Below are positions 19,530 to 28,641 of a DNA stretch of 64,000 nt, piece after piece. The stretch spans positions 372,001-436,000 of the forward strand of contig NZ_JAJCRR010000002.1 of the NCBI RefSeq assembly GCF_020564355.1, written 5' to 3'. The stretch is from Lachnospira pectinoschiza (GTDB lineage: Bacteria; Bacillota; Clostridia; Lachnospirales; Lachnospiraceae). Below the pieces are notes generated by a model. The model was not told the DNA's origin. It did not search any database and was given only the letters and a program-made list of their open reading frames with translations. Position numbers and translations under genes: made by a program. Numbering within the stretch: position 1 is the first letter of the stretch; every line of letters starts with the position of its first letter.

Positions 19530-20636
19530 ATGTCAGTAAAAATATATACAATGACCCACAAAAAATTCGATGTGCCAAACGACCCGATGTATGTTCCGTT
19601 ACAGGTCGGCGCAGAAGGAAAAGAACCGCTCGGCTATGTGAGGGATAACACCGGGGAAAATATTTCCGCGTTAAATTGTTATTACAGCGAATTGACCGGA
19701 GTATACTGGATATGGAAAAACGATACTGAATCGGATATTGTCGGTGTCTGCCATTACAGACGGTATCTGTTAAATGAAAAAGGTGTGATGTTCCGTAAAG
19801 AGGAGATTGAAAAACTGCTTTCCGAATATGACTGTCTGACCAGCCGCCTGCTGACACTGGATTTTTCATATCATTACGGATTTTCCGACAATCACAATGT
19901 GCGGGATTTGGACGTGACAGGTGAAGTTATCCGTGAAAAATATCCGGAGGATTATCCGCTGTTTGAAAAGCTTGTCCATGAAAACCACACGTATTTTGGC
20001 AACATCTGCGTGATGAAAAAGCCGCTCTTTGATGCGTACTGTGCATGGCTGTTTGACATTTTTGCCGAAGTGCGAAAACGGATTGACATCGATTCCTATG
20101 ACAGCTATCATAAGCGGGTATTTGGTTTTATTTCGGAATTTCTGCTTTATGTGTGGGTGACAAAACACAAGCTGCGCGCATATGAGTGTATGGTGGGTAT
20201 GATTGGCGAAAAGGCAGAAACAAAAGAAATGAAACAGCGGCTTGCGGATTATTTTGCGGAAAAAGATATTGTGGGTGCAAAGCAGTATTTTATGGAAATG
20301 TATACGAAACGACCGGATGTTTTAATGGAAGCGTCGGACATTACGGGCGATTTGCGGATTTGTATGCAGATAATTGCAACTGCGGAACGGGAGTTTGCCA
20401 CAACCGGCACAAGCATTTTAGACAGAAGCTGCGCATTTGAAGATTATATGCACCTGTTTAAAACATTAAACGGCATTGTCAGAAGATACTGCGCAGGCAG
20501 ACAGACCACAAAGGACAAGGAAATGCTTGCAAAACTGCACTTATCGGAAGAAGCCGTCTATGTTTCCGTGCTTGCATTTTGCAAAGAAAAAGAAAAAACA
20601 GCAGAAATTCTAAATCAGATAAACATGGACATTTAG
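19530..20636 (+). CDS. DUF4422 glycosyltransferase-like protein
   Basis: 368 residues. The N-terminal part (VKIYTMTHKKFDVP, PLGYVRDNTGENIS, YYSELTGVYWIWKN, GVCHYRRYL) is characteristic of DUF4422, proteins usually found in exopolysaccharide clusters and considered glycosyltransferases. No other polysaccharide genes surround it; it is coupled to the zinc-ribbon protein upstream. The ATG at 19530 follows AAAAGGAG, whereas a longer frame overlaps the upstream gene. The C-terminal 130 residues are helical and unassigned. Substrate unknown. Confidence 0.85.
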   Translation: MSVKIYTMTHKKFDVPNDPMYVPLQVGAEGKEPLGYVRDNTGENISALNCYYSELTGVYWIWKNDTESDIVGVCHYRRYLLNEKGVMFRKEEIEKLLSEYDCLTSRLLTLDFSYHYGFSDNHNVRDLDVTGEVIREKYPEDYPLFEKLVHENHTYFGNICVMKKPLFDAYCAWLFDIFAEVRKRIDIDSYDSYHKRVFGFISEFLLYVWVTKHKLRAYECMVGMIGEKAETKEMKQRLADYFAEKDIVGAKQYFMEMYTKRPDVLMEASDITGDLRICMQIIATAEREFATTGTSILDRSCAFEDYMHLFKTLNGIVRRYCAGRQTTKDKEMLAKLHLSEEAVYVSVLAFCKEKEKTAEILNQINMDI

Positions 20637-20708
20637 GGTGTAATGTGCTAATTTTAAGATAGAAATGCGTAATACAGGCTGCGTATTGCGGCAGAAATGG
20701 AGGGAAGT

Positions 20709-22637
20709 ATGTCAGTTCAGGATTATATGAGTGCATCTAAAATCGGAAAAAGAGCATATCATGCCTGTGTCAACAAAGGCAGGTATCCATATCTTCCGGT
20801 ATTGGAAAATATTGTAGATGAATCAGACATTGAGGCAGAGGTCAGTCTGGGAATCGACCAGATTCCGTTGCGGCTGGTTGTGGGAACGTGTAATGCGGGA
20901 CGGACCAATGCCTTTGCAGATAATTTTATGCCGATTCTGGATTGGGGAACGGAATTTTCAGCAAAATGGGCGAGCTTAAGTGACAGCCAGAAAAACGAAG
21001 GCATCCGCGACCCGATTAAGGTCTATGAGTATATGAACAAGTTTTATGTACTGGAAGGCAATAAAAGAGTCAGCGTTTTAAAGTATTTTAAGGCTGTGAC
21101 AGTCAATGCCGAAGTAATCCGTAAAGTGCCGAAGTATTCAGAAGACCCGGATGTTAAGATTTATTATGAGTTTATGGAATTTTATAAATGTACGAAGCTT
21201 AATGACATTTATTTCAGCAACGTCGGCAGTTTTCCGACCCTGATGAAGCTGGTCGGCATCAAAAAGGGGGAAAACATGGATGAAGATGCGAAAAAGGATT
21301 TTGTATCCTGTTTTCTATCTTTTAAAAACGCATATGATGCCAGAGGAGGCGAACGGTTTGATTATCCGGCGGGCGATGCATTTTTACGCTTTATTCATAT
21401 TCACGGTTATGAACATGTAAAGGATATGCTGCCGTCGGAAATGGCAAAAAATGTGGCAAAGACGTGGGCAGAGTTTGAACTGCTTTCTGAAAACAATGCC
21501 GTTGAGCTTCGTATGGATCCGACATTAAACGAACCGAAAAAGAATATTTTAAGTTATCTGCTGCCAAAACCGGGAAATGGAAACAGAAAGCTAAAGGTCG
21601 GTTTCATTTACGAAAATACACCGCAGGATTCGGACTGGTGCTATACGCATGAGCTTGGCCGGCAGTATATTGACGATACATTTGGCGATCAGATTGAAAC
21701 ATTAAGCATTACGAATGTCAAACCGGATAAAGATGATGTGGCTGCCATTGAAATGATGGTTAAAAATAAGGCAGATTTAGTTTTTGTGACATCACCGTCC
21801 ATGATTATGGCCTCTTTAAAAGAAGCGATTGCGCATCCGGAGGTCAAGATATTGAACTGTTCGCTGAACACGTCACACAAATATATCCGTACCTACTATG
21901 CGAGAATGTATGAAGCAAAGTTTTTGACGGGACTCATTGCAGGTGCGTTGACTGATAATGATAAAATCGGTTATGTAGCAGGGTATCCTGTGTACGGTGT
22001 GACGGCAAATATCAATGCTTTTGCGCTGGGGGCAAAATTTGTTAATCCACGGGCAAAGATTTATCTTGAATGGTCCTCTGTAAAGAATAGCAATCCGGCG
22101 GAAGCTTTTAAAAGAGAGGGTATCCGTTATGTATCGGATCAGGATATGATTACGCCGACCAGTACGGCACGCAGGTTTGGATTGTACAGCATAGATGATG
22201 AAACAACCCAGCATATCGCGATGCCGATGTGGCACTGGGGTGCATTTTATGAAAAAATGATTCAGAGTATTTTAAGCGGCTCATGGAACAGGGAGCAGGA
22301 TGCGGATAATGTAAAAGCACTTAATTACTGGTGGGGACTGTCTGCAGATGTAGTTGACCTGATTATGTCAACGAAGCTTCCGGTAGAAACACAGCGGATG
22401 GTTACAACCTTTAAAGAGATGATTTCAAAGGATTTATTTGAACCTTTTGCGGACGAATTAAAAGATCAGAAAGGTAAGGTACGTAATCAGAAGGGCAGGA
22501 ATCTGACACCGGAACAGATTATTACCATGGACTGGCTGCTGGATAATGTGATTGGTAAAATACCGGAACTGGAGGAACTTGAAGAAGGCTGTGAGCCGAT
22601 TGTAAAGGCACAGGGCATTATTCACCACGGATTATAA
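20709..22637 (+). CDS. BMP-family substrate-binding domain protein with ParB-like N-terminus, apparently cytoplasmic
   Basis: 642 residues. The N-terminal 280 residues include YVLEGNKRVSVLKYF, a ParB/sulfiredoxin-like nucleotide-binding motif, followed by a helical region. The C-terminal 330 residues match basic membrane protein (BMP/PnrA) nucleoside-binding proteins (VGFIYENTPQDSDWCYTHEL, ADLVFVTSPSM, TGLIAGALTDNDKIGYVAG). BMP proteins normally are lipoproteins of ABC importers, but here there is neither signal peptide nor lipobox and no transporter gene is nearby. It may be an intracellular ligand sensor; that is inference. The ATG at 20709 follows GGAGGGAAG. Confidence 0.82.
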   Translation: MSVQDYMSASKIGKRAYHACVNKGRYPYLPVLENIVDESDIEAEVSLGIDQIPLRLVVGTCNAGRTNAFADNFMPILDWGTEFSAKWASLSDSQKNEGIRDPIKVYEYMNKFYVLEGNKRVSVLKYFKAVTVNAEVIRKVPKYSEDPDVKIYYEFMEFYKCTKLNDIYFSNVGSFPTLMKLVGIKKGENMDEDAKKDFVSCFLSFKNAYDARGGERFDYPAGDAFLRFIHIHGYEHVKDMLPSEMAKNVAKTWAEFELLSENNAVELRMDPTLNEPKKNILSYLLPKPGNGNRKLKVGFIYENTPQDSDWCYTHELGRQYIDDTFGDQIETLSITNVKPDKDDVAAIEMMVKNKADLVFVTSPSMIMASLKEAIAHPEVKILNCSLNTSHKYIRTYYARMYEAKFLTGLIAGALTDNDKIGYVAGYPVYGVTANINAFALGAKFVNPRAKIYLEWSSVKNSNPAEAFKREGIRYVSDQDMITPTSTARRFGLYSIDDETTQHIAMPMWHWGAFYEKMIQSILSGSWNREQDADNVKALNYWWGLSADVVDLIMSTKLPVETQRMVTTFKEMISKDLFEPFADELKDQKGKVRNQKGRNLTPEQIITMDWLLDNVIGKIPELEELEEGCEPIVKAQGIIHHGL

Positions 22638-22686
22638 ATGTAGAAAGTAGGAAGGCGGCAAAAAGAAGCTGCCACAATGAGAAAAT

Positions 22687-23277
22687 ATGAAGATACTGAT
22701 ATTAGCAGATGTGGAGTCAAAATACTTATGGGATTATTTTGACAAAAGTAAATTAGAAGGCGTTGATTTAATCCTATCCTGCGGTGATTTAAATCCGCAG
22801 TATCTGTCTTTTCTGGCATCCTTTACGCAGTCACCGGTGCTTTACGTCAGAGGAAATCATGATGACTGCTATGAACAGACACCGCCGGAGGGCTGTATCT
22901 GCATTGAGGATAAGATTTATACGTATAAGGGGCTGCGGATTATGGGACTTGGCGGTTCAATCCGTTATAAAAAAGGTATCAACCAGTATACACAACGACA
23001 GATGCAGCATCGTGTCAGCCGTATGTGGCTCCAGTTAAAATGTAAAAAAGGCTTTGATATTTTGCTGACCCATTCGCCTGCTGCGGGCATTAATGACGGC
23101 TTTGACAGTGTACATCAGGGATTTACGGTATTTAACGAACTGCTTGACACGTATCACCCGGCTTATTTTATTCACGGTCACATACATAAGAATTATCAGG
23201 CAAACTTCGTGCGGGAACAGCAGTACAACGAAACAACGATTATTAACGGATATGAACGTTATATTATTGATGTTTAA
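22687..23277 (+). CDS. Calcineurin-like metallophosphoesterase
   Basis: 196 residues with the metallophosphoesterase metal ligands: LILADVE (an unusual first motif without the usual D-x-H), SCGDLN, VRGNHDD, LTHSP and HGHIHKNY. The length matches small YfcE/MJ0936-like enzymes, which hydrolyse phosphodiesters, but the substrate is unknown. The start ATG has only a weak RBS and lies 49 bases after the BMP-like gene; co-transcription is plausible. The first motif (DVE instead of DxH) may alter metal binding. Confidence 0.85.
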   Translation: MKILILADVESKYLWDYFDKSKLEGVDLILSCGDLNPQYLSFLASFTQSPVLYVRGNHDDCYEQTPPEGCICIEDKIYTYKGLRIMGLGGSIRYKKGINQYTQRQMQHRVSRMWLQLKCKKGFDILLTHSPAAGINDGFDSVHQGFTVFNELLDTYHPAYFIHGHIHKNYQANFVREQQYNETTIINGYERYIIDV

Positions 23278-23307
23278 TAACAAAATAAAGTAATTTTGCA
23301 AAAAGTG

Positions 23308-23336
23308 TTGCATTCTGTAAGTTACTGTGATAATAT
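23308..23336 (+). promoter_or_regulatory. Predicted asd promoter
   Basis: TTGCAT (23308-23313), 17-bp spacer, TAATAT (23331-23336), about 85 bases before the asd start. No lysine riboswitch features were recognised in the short leader. Confidence 0.55.
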
Positions 23337-23420
23337 CCTTTCAGAACAAAAAGACAAATGTCCGCCATACAAAGACAAAAGCGGAAATTTGTTCTTGAAA
23401 AAAGAAAAGGGAGAAAGAAC

Positions 23421-24512
23421 ATGAGTGAGAAGTTAAGAGTTGGTATCCTTGGCGGTACAGGTATGGTAGGACAGAGATTTATTACACTGCTTGAAAATCA
23501 TCCTTGGTTTGAGGTTGTATTGGTTGCAGCGAGCGGCCGTTCCGCAGGAAAGCTTTACGAAGAAGCTGTAGACGGACGATGGAAGATGACAGCACCGATG
23601 CCTGAATTCGTTAAGAAGATGACTGTTTATGATATGGATAAGGATTTCGATGAAATCGTATCAAAGGTAGATTTCGTATTCTGTGCAGTAAACATGCCAA
23701 AGGATGAAATCAAGGTATTAGAAGAAAAATATGCAAAGGCAGAAGTGCCGGTTGTATCTAACAACAGTGCAAACCGCTGGACACCGGACGTACCAATGGT
23801 GGTACCGGAAATCAACCCGGAACACTTAGAGGTTATTGAGGCACAGAAGAAGCGTCTTGGCACAACAAGAGGTTTTATCTGTGTAAAGCCAAACTGCTCA
23901 ATTCAGAGCTATACACCGGCTTTAACTGCTTTAAAAGAATTCGGACCAAAGCTGGTTGTTGCAACAACTTATCAGGCAATTTCAGGCGCAGGAAAGACTT
24001 TTGAACAGTGGCCTGAAATGGTAGGAAACATCATTCCTTACATCGGCGGCGAAGAGGAAAAGAGTGAAAAAGAACCATTAAGACTCTGGGGTAAAGTAGA
24101 AGACGGAAAGATTGTTCCGGCTACAGATACTGTTATTACTTGCCAGTGTGTACGTGTTCCTGTATTAGACGGACATACAGCTGCTGTATTTGTGAACTTT
24201 GAAAAGAAGCCGACAAAGGAGCAGATTATTGAAAAGTGGAGAAGCTTCCGTGGCGAACCACAGGAATTAGACCTTCCAAGTGCACCAAAGCAGTTTATCC
24301 AGTATTTAGAAGAAGATGACAGACCACAGGTACAGTTAGATGTTAACTATGAAAACGGTATGGGCGTTTCTTTGGGCCGTTTAAGAGAAGATTCTGTGTT
24401 TGACTATAAGTTCATCGGTCTTTCACACAATACATTAAGAGGTGCAGCAGGTGGTGCTGTATTAATTGCAGAATTATTAAAGGCAAAGGGATATATTACT
24501 TCTAAGCAGTAA
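23421..24512 (+). CDS. asd: Aspartate-semialdehyde dehydrogenase (archaeal/fungal type)
   Basis: 363 residues. It reduces aspartyl phosphate to aspartate semialdehyde with NADPH, the branch step to lysine, threonine and methionine. Seen are the Rossmann motif GILGGTGMVGQRF, the catalytic Cys region VKPNCSIQS, the segment QAISGAGKT and the catalytic His/Arg context FIGLSHNTLRGAAGG. The pattern is that of the second, archaeal/yeast-like Asd class rather than the enterobacterial type. The ATG at 23421 follows AAGGGAGAAAG; the longer frame to 23358 would start upstream of it without an RBS. Codon use is typical of a well expressed gene. Confidence 0.95.
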   Translation: MSEKLRVGILGGTGMVGQRFITLLENHPWFEVVLVAASGRSAGKLYEEAVDGRWKMTAPMPEFVKKMTVYDMDKDFDEIVSKVDFVFCAVNMPKDEIKVLEEKYAKAEVPVVSNNSANRWTPDVPMVVPEINPEHLEVIEAQKKRLGTTRGFICVKPNCSIQSYTPALTALKEFGPKLVVATTYQAISGAGKTFEQWPEMVGNIIPYIGGEEEKSEKEPLRLWGKVEDGKIVPATDTVITCQCVRVPVLDGHTAAVFVNFEKKPTKEQIIEKWRSFRGEPQELDLPSAPKQFIQYLEEDDRPQVQLDVNYENGMGVSLGRLREDSVFDYKFIGLSHNTLRGAAGGAVLIAELLKAKGYITSKQ

Positions 24513-24543
24513 TATGCAATAAAAAGTATAATACATGGCACAG

Positions 24544-24595
24544 AAAAAGACTGTTGCTTTGATGTTTCAAAATCGTCGAAGCACAGTCTTTTTTT
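24544..24595 (+). terminator. Intrinsic terminator of asd
   Basis: Imperfect stem AAAGACTGT-GCTT-GA / TC-AAGC-ACAGTCTTT with T7 tail, 30 bases after the stop. Confidence 0.85.
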
Positions 24596-24705
24596 GCTAT
24601 GTATATTATTTTGAAATCCCGCACTTTAGTTGACATTAGTACGGCAGAATGGTAAACTAAATTCATATAATTTGTTGAACGGTTATGAGGTCAAGGGATA
24701 AAAAT

Positions 24706-26415
24706 ATGGATGGTAATGAAGAATTAAAGGAAAAATTATTAGATCACTCAATGACACGGGAAGAATTATTACTGGAACATACACATACATTTATTGCAGA
24801 ATATTCTTATAAGACAGGACAGCTGGAAATTTATCCGGAAGATGGCCATTTTGTTGATTTTGATAGAAAGTCTTTGGATACGGATTTTGAACATGCCTTT
24901 TATAAAACTGTATTTAAACGGGATTTGCCACTGTACCAGCAGTTGATTGATTTTTCAGGGGTGACACACAGTGTTCAGCGGGATGCCAATATCCGTCTGT
25001 ATGTTGTGCCGCATATTTATGAGTGGTTTCGGATTTCAGTGCTGTATTATATTGATGAGGACGGGGAAAGAGACCGGATTGTGCTGGCATTTACCAATGC
25101 CGAGAAAGAGCTGGAGGCTGTGCATGAACTGAAATCGTTGGTAACCGTGGATTCCCTGACACAGCTTCCGAATATCAATACCTTTTCCATGCAGACATGG
25201 GAATTGTTAAAGAATCATCCGGAGCGTGAATATGCCATTGTGCGGATGGATATCCGGAAGTTCCGCCTGCTGAATGAGTTTTATGGGACAAGTGAGGGCG
25301 ATAATGTTCTCCGTTTTCTGGGTGTGAAATTACAGGAGTGTATGGATTCGGAAGAATTGTATACATATTGTCATTTGACTTCAGATATTTTTGCAGTCTG
25401 TATGTCCAGTGACATGGAGAGCATTTGCCGCGTGATTGACAGCATCCAGACTTCGATGAACCATTATCCGGTTAATTTTGAAATGGTCATGTCCTTTGGA
25501 ATCTATATCATTACGGAAAAGGATAAGCAGGAAAGAATTCCGGTTGTAACGATGGTTGACCGTGCGGCAATTGCACAGCGGGTTAAGAATAATTACATGA
25601 ATAAAATTGCCGTTTTTGATGATAAAATTGCTGAAAAAGAATATGCGGAACAGAATGTGATTATGGAGATGAATAATGCACTTGGTAGTGACCAGTTCCA
25701 TATTTATTTACAGCCAAAGGTTGATATGATTACAGGCAGAATTGTCGGTTCAGAGGCACTTGTGCGTTGGATTCATCCGACAAAAGGTGTGATTTCCCCG
25801 GTGGATTTTGTGCCGATATTTGAAGGCAACGGCTTTATCTCGGAAATTGATTTTTATATGCTTGAGCAGGTTTGCAAAATGATCCGCAGATGGCTGGATA
25901 AAGGTCTTGAAGCAAAACCGGTATCAGTAAATTTATCCCGCAGCAATCTTTACAGCCCGCGTATTTTAAATGACATTATGACCTGTGTGGAAAGATACAG
26001 CGTGCCACATGATTTGATTGAATTTGAGATTACGGAAAGCGCATTTGCAGTTGATAATATTCATCTGAATCAGTTGATGGAACAGCTCCAAAAGAATCAT
26101 TTCAGAGTACTGATGGATGATTTCGGAAGTGGTTATTCATCATTGAATGCACTGCGTGAGCTGAGTGTGGATATTTTAAAAATTGATATTAAATTCCTGC
26201 CGGTCAGCCAGAATGATAAAAGGGCAGATATTATATTAAGAAGTGTAACGCAGATGGCAGACCAGCTGGGACTGGAAATTGTTGTGGAAGGCGTGGAAAC
26301 CGAAGCGCAGGCAGACCTGCTGAAAAAAATGGGCTGCAGGATTGCACAGGGGTTTTTATATTATAGACCGATGCCGATTGAAGAATATGAGCGTGTATTG
26401 AAAAAACAAAAATAG
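24706..26415 (+). CDS. c-di-GMP phosphodiesterase with degenerate GGDEF and intact EAL domain
   Basis: 569 residues, soluble. An N-terminal region (about 1-145) of sensory type is followed by a GGDEF-like domain whose active-site loop is replaced (TSDIF), so it should not synthesise c-di-GMP. The EAL domain (about 325-565) keeps the catalytic residues: SEALVRW, VNLSRSNL, EITESAF, LMDDFGSGYSSL, LKIDIKFL, VVEGVET and AQGFLYYRPM. It therefore probably cleaves c-di-GMP to pGpG. The ATG at 24706 follows AAGGGATAAA. It is the first gene of a run with a receiver, a CheC-like phosphatase and a GGDEF protein, spaced 13-15 bases, which suggests one signalling operon. Confidence 0.92.
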   Translation: MDGNEELKEKLLDHSMTREELLLEHTHTFIAEYSYKTGQLEIYPEDGHFVDFDRKSLDTDFEHAFYKTVFKRDLPLYQQLIDFSGVTHSVQRDANIRLYVVPHIYEWFRISVLYYIDEDGERDRIVLAFTNAEKELEAVHELKSLVTVDSLTQLPNINTFSMQTWELLKNHPEREYAIVRMDIRKFRLLNEFYGTSEGDNVLRFLGVKLQECMDSEELYTYCHLTSDIFAVCMSSDMESICRVIDSIQTSMNHYPVNFEMVMSFGIYIITEKDKQERIPVVTMVDRAAIAQRVKNNYMNKIAVFDDKIAEKEYAEQNVIMEMNNALGSDQFHIYLQPKVDMITGRIVGSEALVRWIHPTKGVISPVDFVPIFEGNGFISEIDFYMLEQVCKMIRRWLDKGLEAKPVSVNLSRSNLYSPRILNDIMTCVERYSVPHDLIEFEITESAFAVDNIHLNQLMEQLQKNHFRVLMDDFGSGYSSLNALRELSVDILKIDIKFLPVSQNDKRADIILRSVTQMADQLGLEIVVEGVETEAQADLLKKMGCRIAQGFLYYRPMPIEEYERVLKKQK

Positions 26416-26428
26416 GGGAAAGCAGGAA

Positions 26429-26803
26429 ATGAGTATGGAAGATTTGATTTTAATTGTAGATGATGCCCGCTTTGCAAGAAGAATAGAAACAAAAGCTTTG
26501 CAGGATGCGGGGTTTGAACACATTGTAGAGGCAAAGACTGCAAAAGAGGCATTGCAGATTTTTGAGGAGCAGGCACCGGAGCTGACATTGCTTGATATTA
26601 CACTGCCGGATAATTCGGATCTGACACTGCTGCGGACAATGATAAAAATCCGCCCGGAAGCAAAGATTGTCATGAATTCGGCAATCGGCCAGGAACTGAT
26701 TATTCAGGATGCACTGAATGCGGGAGCAAGAGATTTTATTACAAAGCCTTTTAAGGAGAAAGAATTTATAGAGAAAATCGTTAAAGTGATGAAGGGGAAT
26801 TGA
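26429..26803 (+). CDS. Stand-alone CheY-like response regulator
   Basis: 124 residues, a single receiver domain: acidic pocket VDDARFARR, phospho-acceptor Asp56 in LLDITLPD, conserved Ser/Thr in MNSAIG and Lys in ITKPFKEKEF. It lacks an output domain, like CheY. It lies between an EAL phosphodiesterase and a CheC-like phosphatase, so dephosphorylation by the latter is a reasonable inference. No histidine kinase is in the cluster. Confidence 0.92.
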   Translation: MSMEDLILIVDDARFARRIETKALQDAGFEHIVEAKTAKEALQIFEEQAPELTLLDITLPDNSDLTLLRTMIKIRPEAKIVMNSAIGQELIIQDALNAGARDFITKPFKEKEFIEKIVKVMKGN

Positions 26804-26818
26804 TAAGGGGGAAAGCAA

Positions 26819-27454
26819 ATGGAATTATTTCAAGGAAATGGCCAGTTAGATGAAGACGTCGAAGACATATTATATGAACTGGGAAATGTCGGCGTAGGAA
26901 TGGTTAGCACAACGATTGGTTCAATGCTTGGTGTGCGGGCTGAAATCGGTATCCCGGTGATTACAAAAGCAGATATGCATATTGTGGAACAGATTGATAA
27001 AAAGCAGACTGAAAAGATAGGAATCTATCTGAATTTTGCTAATACACTTAACGGTGCGGTTCTTTTATTGATGGATATGCAGTTCATTCATCAGATTGTG
27101 GAAGTACTGCTGGAACAGCCTGTAGCAGAGCAGAAGCTGCTCACGGATGAGGAAAGTGCATCTGCCATTGCAGAATTTGCCAACATTATTGTGGCGTCTT
27201 ACATGAATGCAATGGGAAGTTATACGGGAATCCGTATTTTTGTGACACCGGTAAGTGTAAAATTGGGCTATGCGGATGAACTGGTAGAGGATGCGTTGCA
27301 GAATTTGAATTTATGCTGCAATGAAGCGATTTGTGTTAATACCGGACTTTCTACAATTGATGCAAATGGCGGGGGACTTAGCGATGTCGGGCATTTTATT
27401 ATGATGCCGGATGATGCGTCAGTGCAAAAAATTATGGAAGCAATTTCTATATGA
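26819..27454 (+). CDS. CheC-like chemotaxis protein (CheY-P phosphatase family)
   Basis: 211 residues with the two pseudo-symmetric CheC helices: ILYELGNVGVGMVSTTIGSM near the N-terminus and AIAEFANIIVASYMNAMG near residue 125. Each retains the Glu and Asn of the phosphatase motif (E-x2-N). CheC proteins dephosphorylate CheY-type receivers; the CheY-like gene is directly upstream, 15 bases away. No other chemotaxis genes are in the window, so a role in the c-di-GMP cluster rather than classic chemotaxis is possible. Confidence 0.85.
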   Translation: MELFQGNGQLDEDVEDILYELGNVGVGMVSTTIGSMLGVRAEIGIPVITKADMHIVEQIDKKQTEKIGIYLNFANTLNGAVLLLMDMQFIHQIVEVLLEQPVAEQKLLTDEESASAIAEFANIIVASYMNAMGSYTGIRIFVTPVSVKLGYADELVEDALQNLNLCCNEAICVNTGLSTIDANGGGLSDVGHFIMMPDDASVQKIMEAISI

Positions 27455-27467
27455 GGTGGACAAAGCA

Positions 27468-28556
27468 ATGGATGAACAGTTTGAAAAAACAGAAAATTCT
27501 ATGAGCATTTACTATACTGTAAATAAGATGCTGATTGCATTACACATGGCGTTGCTGGTATTCTTTGTTGTGATGAGGGTTTATGTCATGGTGGCTTTCT
27601 GTGCGGCGGGGATTGTTGTATATATCTTTTCATACCGGCTGCTAGATAATCAGATGAATAAACACTATTACAAGATTACGTATTATGAAATCTGGATATG
27701 TGCGGCAGGTTCAGCCTGTATTATGGGACCGGAATACGGATTCCATCTGGCATTGATTGCAATGCTGCTGCCGGTAGCACTGGCTGTCAATACAGAAAAT
27801 TTGGGGAATGATACGCGCTTTTTTAAATGCAGTTTTACGAAAAAAGAGGGAGTTTTTTTAGTTGCTGCAACAATTATTGTTTATGTCATGATGAAATTGG
27901 GAACTTATCATGACAGTTTTTTTGGCAGACATATTATTCTGCATAATTCGATATTACAGAATGTTGTTTTTTTTGCCAATACAGCATTTATTATTATATA
28001 TATCTTTTATTATTTAAGCAGTTATGCAGTATATATTAATAAGAGTGAAGAATTTTTACGGCAGAAAGCTGATTATGATGAACTGACAGGGCTGTATAAC
28101 CGAAACCGTATCCGTTTTATTTTAGAACACAATTATGCGGCAGCAAAAGAGGGAAATAATCCGTTTGGCGTTGCTATTATGGATATTGATGATTTTAAAA
28201 AAATTAATGACGGTTATGGACATAATGCAGGCGACTTTGTGCTAAAGCGTTTTGCGGGCATTGTAGACGGCATTGTAAGAAAATGCGAAGGACAGATCGT
28301 AGCCGGAAGATGGGGTGGAGAGGAATTCCTGATTCTGTATTACGGCGAGAATAAAGAAGACTTTTATATGCTCTTGGAGTATATCCGCATGAAGATTTAC
28401 GAGGCACAGTTTTTATATGACCGAAACAGATTAAGTGTTTCCGTAACAATCGGTATGGCAGCGTTTGCAAAGGATATGTCTTTGGATGAGATTATCAACA
28501 ATGCGGATATGAAGCTGTATGAAGGTAAAAAGAGCGGTAAGAATAAAGTTATGTAA
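27468..28556 (+). CDS. Membrane diguanylate cyclase (GGDEF domain)
   Basis: 362 residues: about six hydrophobic helices in residues 20-200, then a GGDEF domain (YDELTGLYNRNRI, MDIDDFKKINDGYGHNAGD, active loop GRWGGEEFL). GGEEF is a functional variant, so c-di-GMP synthesis is likely. The inhibitory RxxD site is not preserved at the usual place. The ATG at 27468 follows GAGGTGG, 13 bases after the CheC-like gene. With the EAL protein upstream, the cluster pairs synthesis and breakdown of c-di-GMP. Confidence 0.9.
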   Translation: MDEQFEKTENSMSIYYTVNKMLIALHMALLVFFVVMRVYVMVAFCAAGIVVYIFSYRLLDNQMNKHYYKITYYEIWICAAGSACIMGPEYGFHLALIAMLLPVALAVNTENLGNDTRFFKCSFTKKEGVFLVAATIIVYVMMKLGTYHDSFFGRHIILHNSILQNVVFFANTAFIIIYIFYYLSSYAVYINKSEEFLRQKADYDELTGLYNRNRIRFILEHNYAAAKEGNNPFGVAIMDIDDFKKINDGYGHNAGDFVLKRFAGIVDGIVRKCEGQIVAGRWGGEEFLILYYGENKEDFYMLLEYIRMKIYEAQFLYDRNRLSVSVTIGMAAFAKDMSLDEIINNADMKLYEGKKSGKNKVM

Positions 28557-28641
28557 TGATTAAATAAGAGCTGAAATGACATCACGGCAGAGCTGTGATG
28601 TGAAATCGGAATATCAGAATATTGTGAGAATGGAGTATCAG

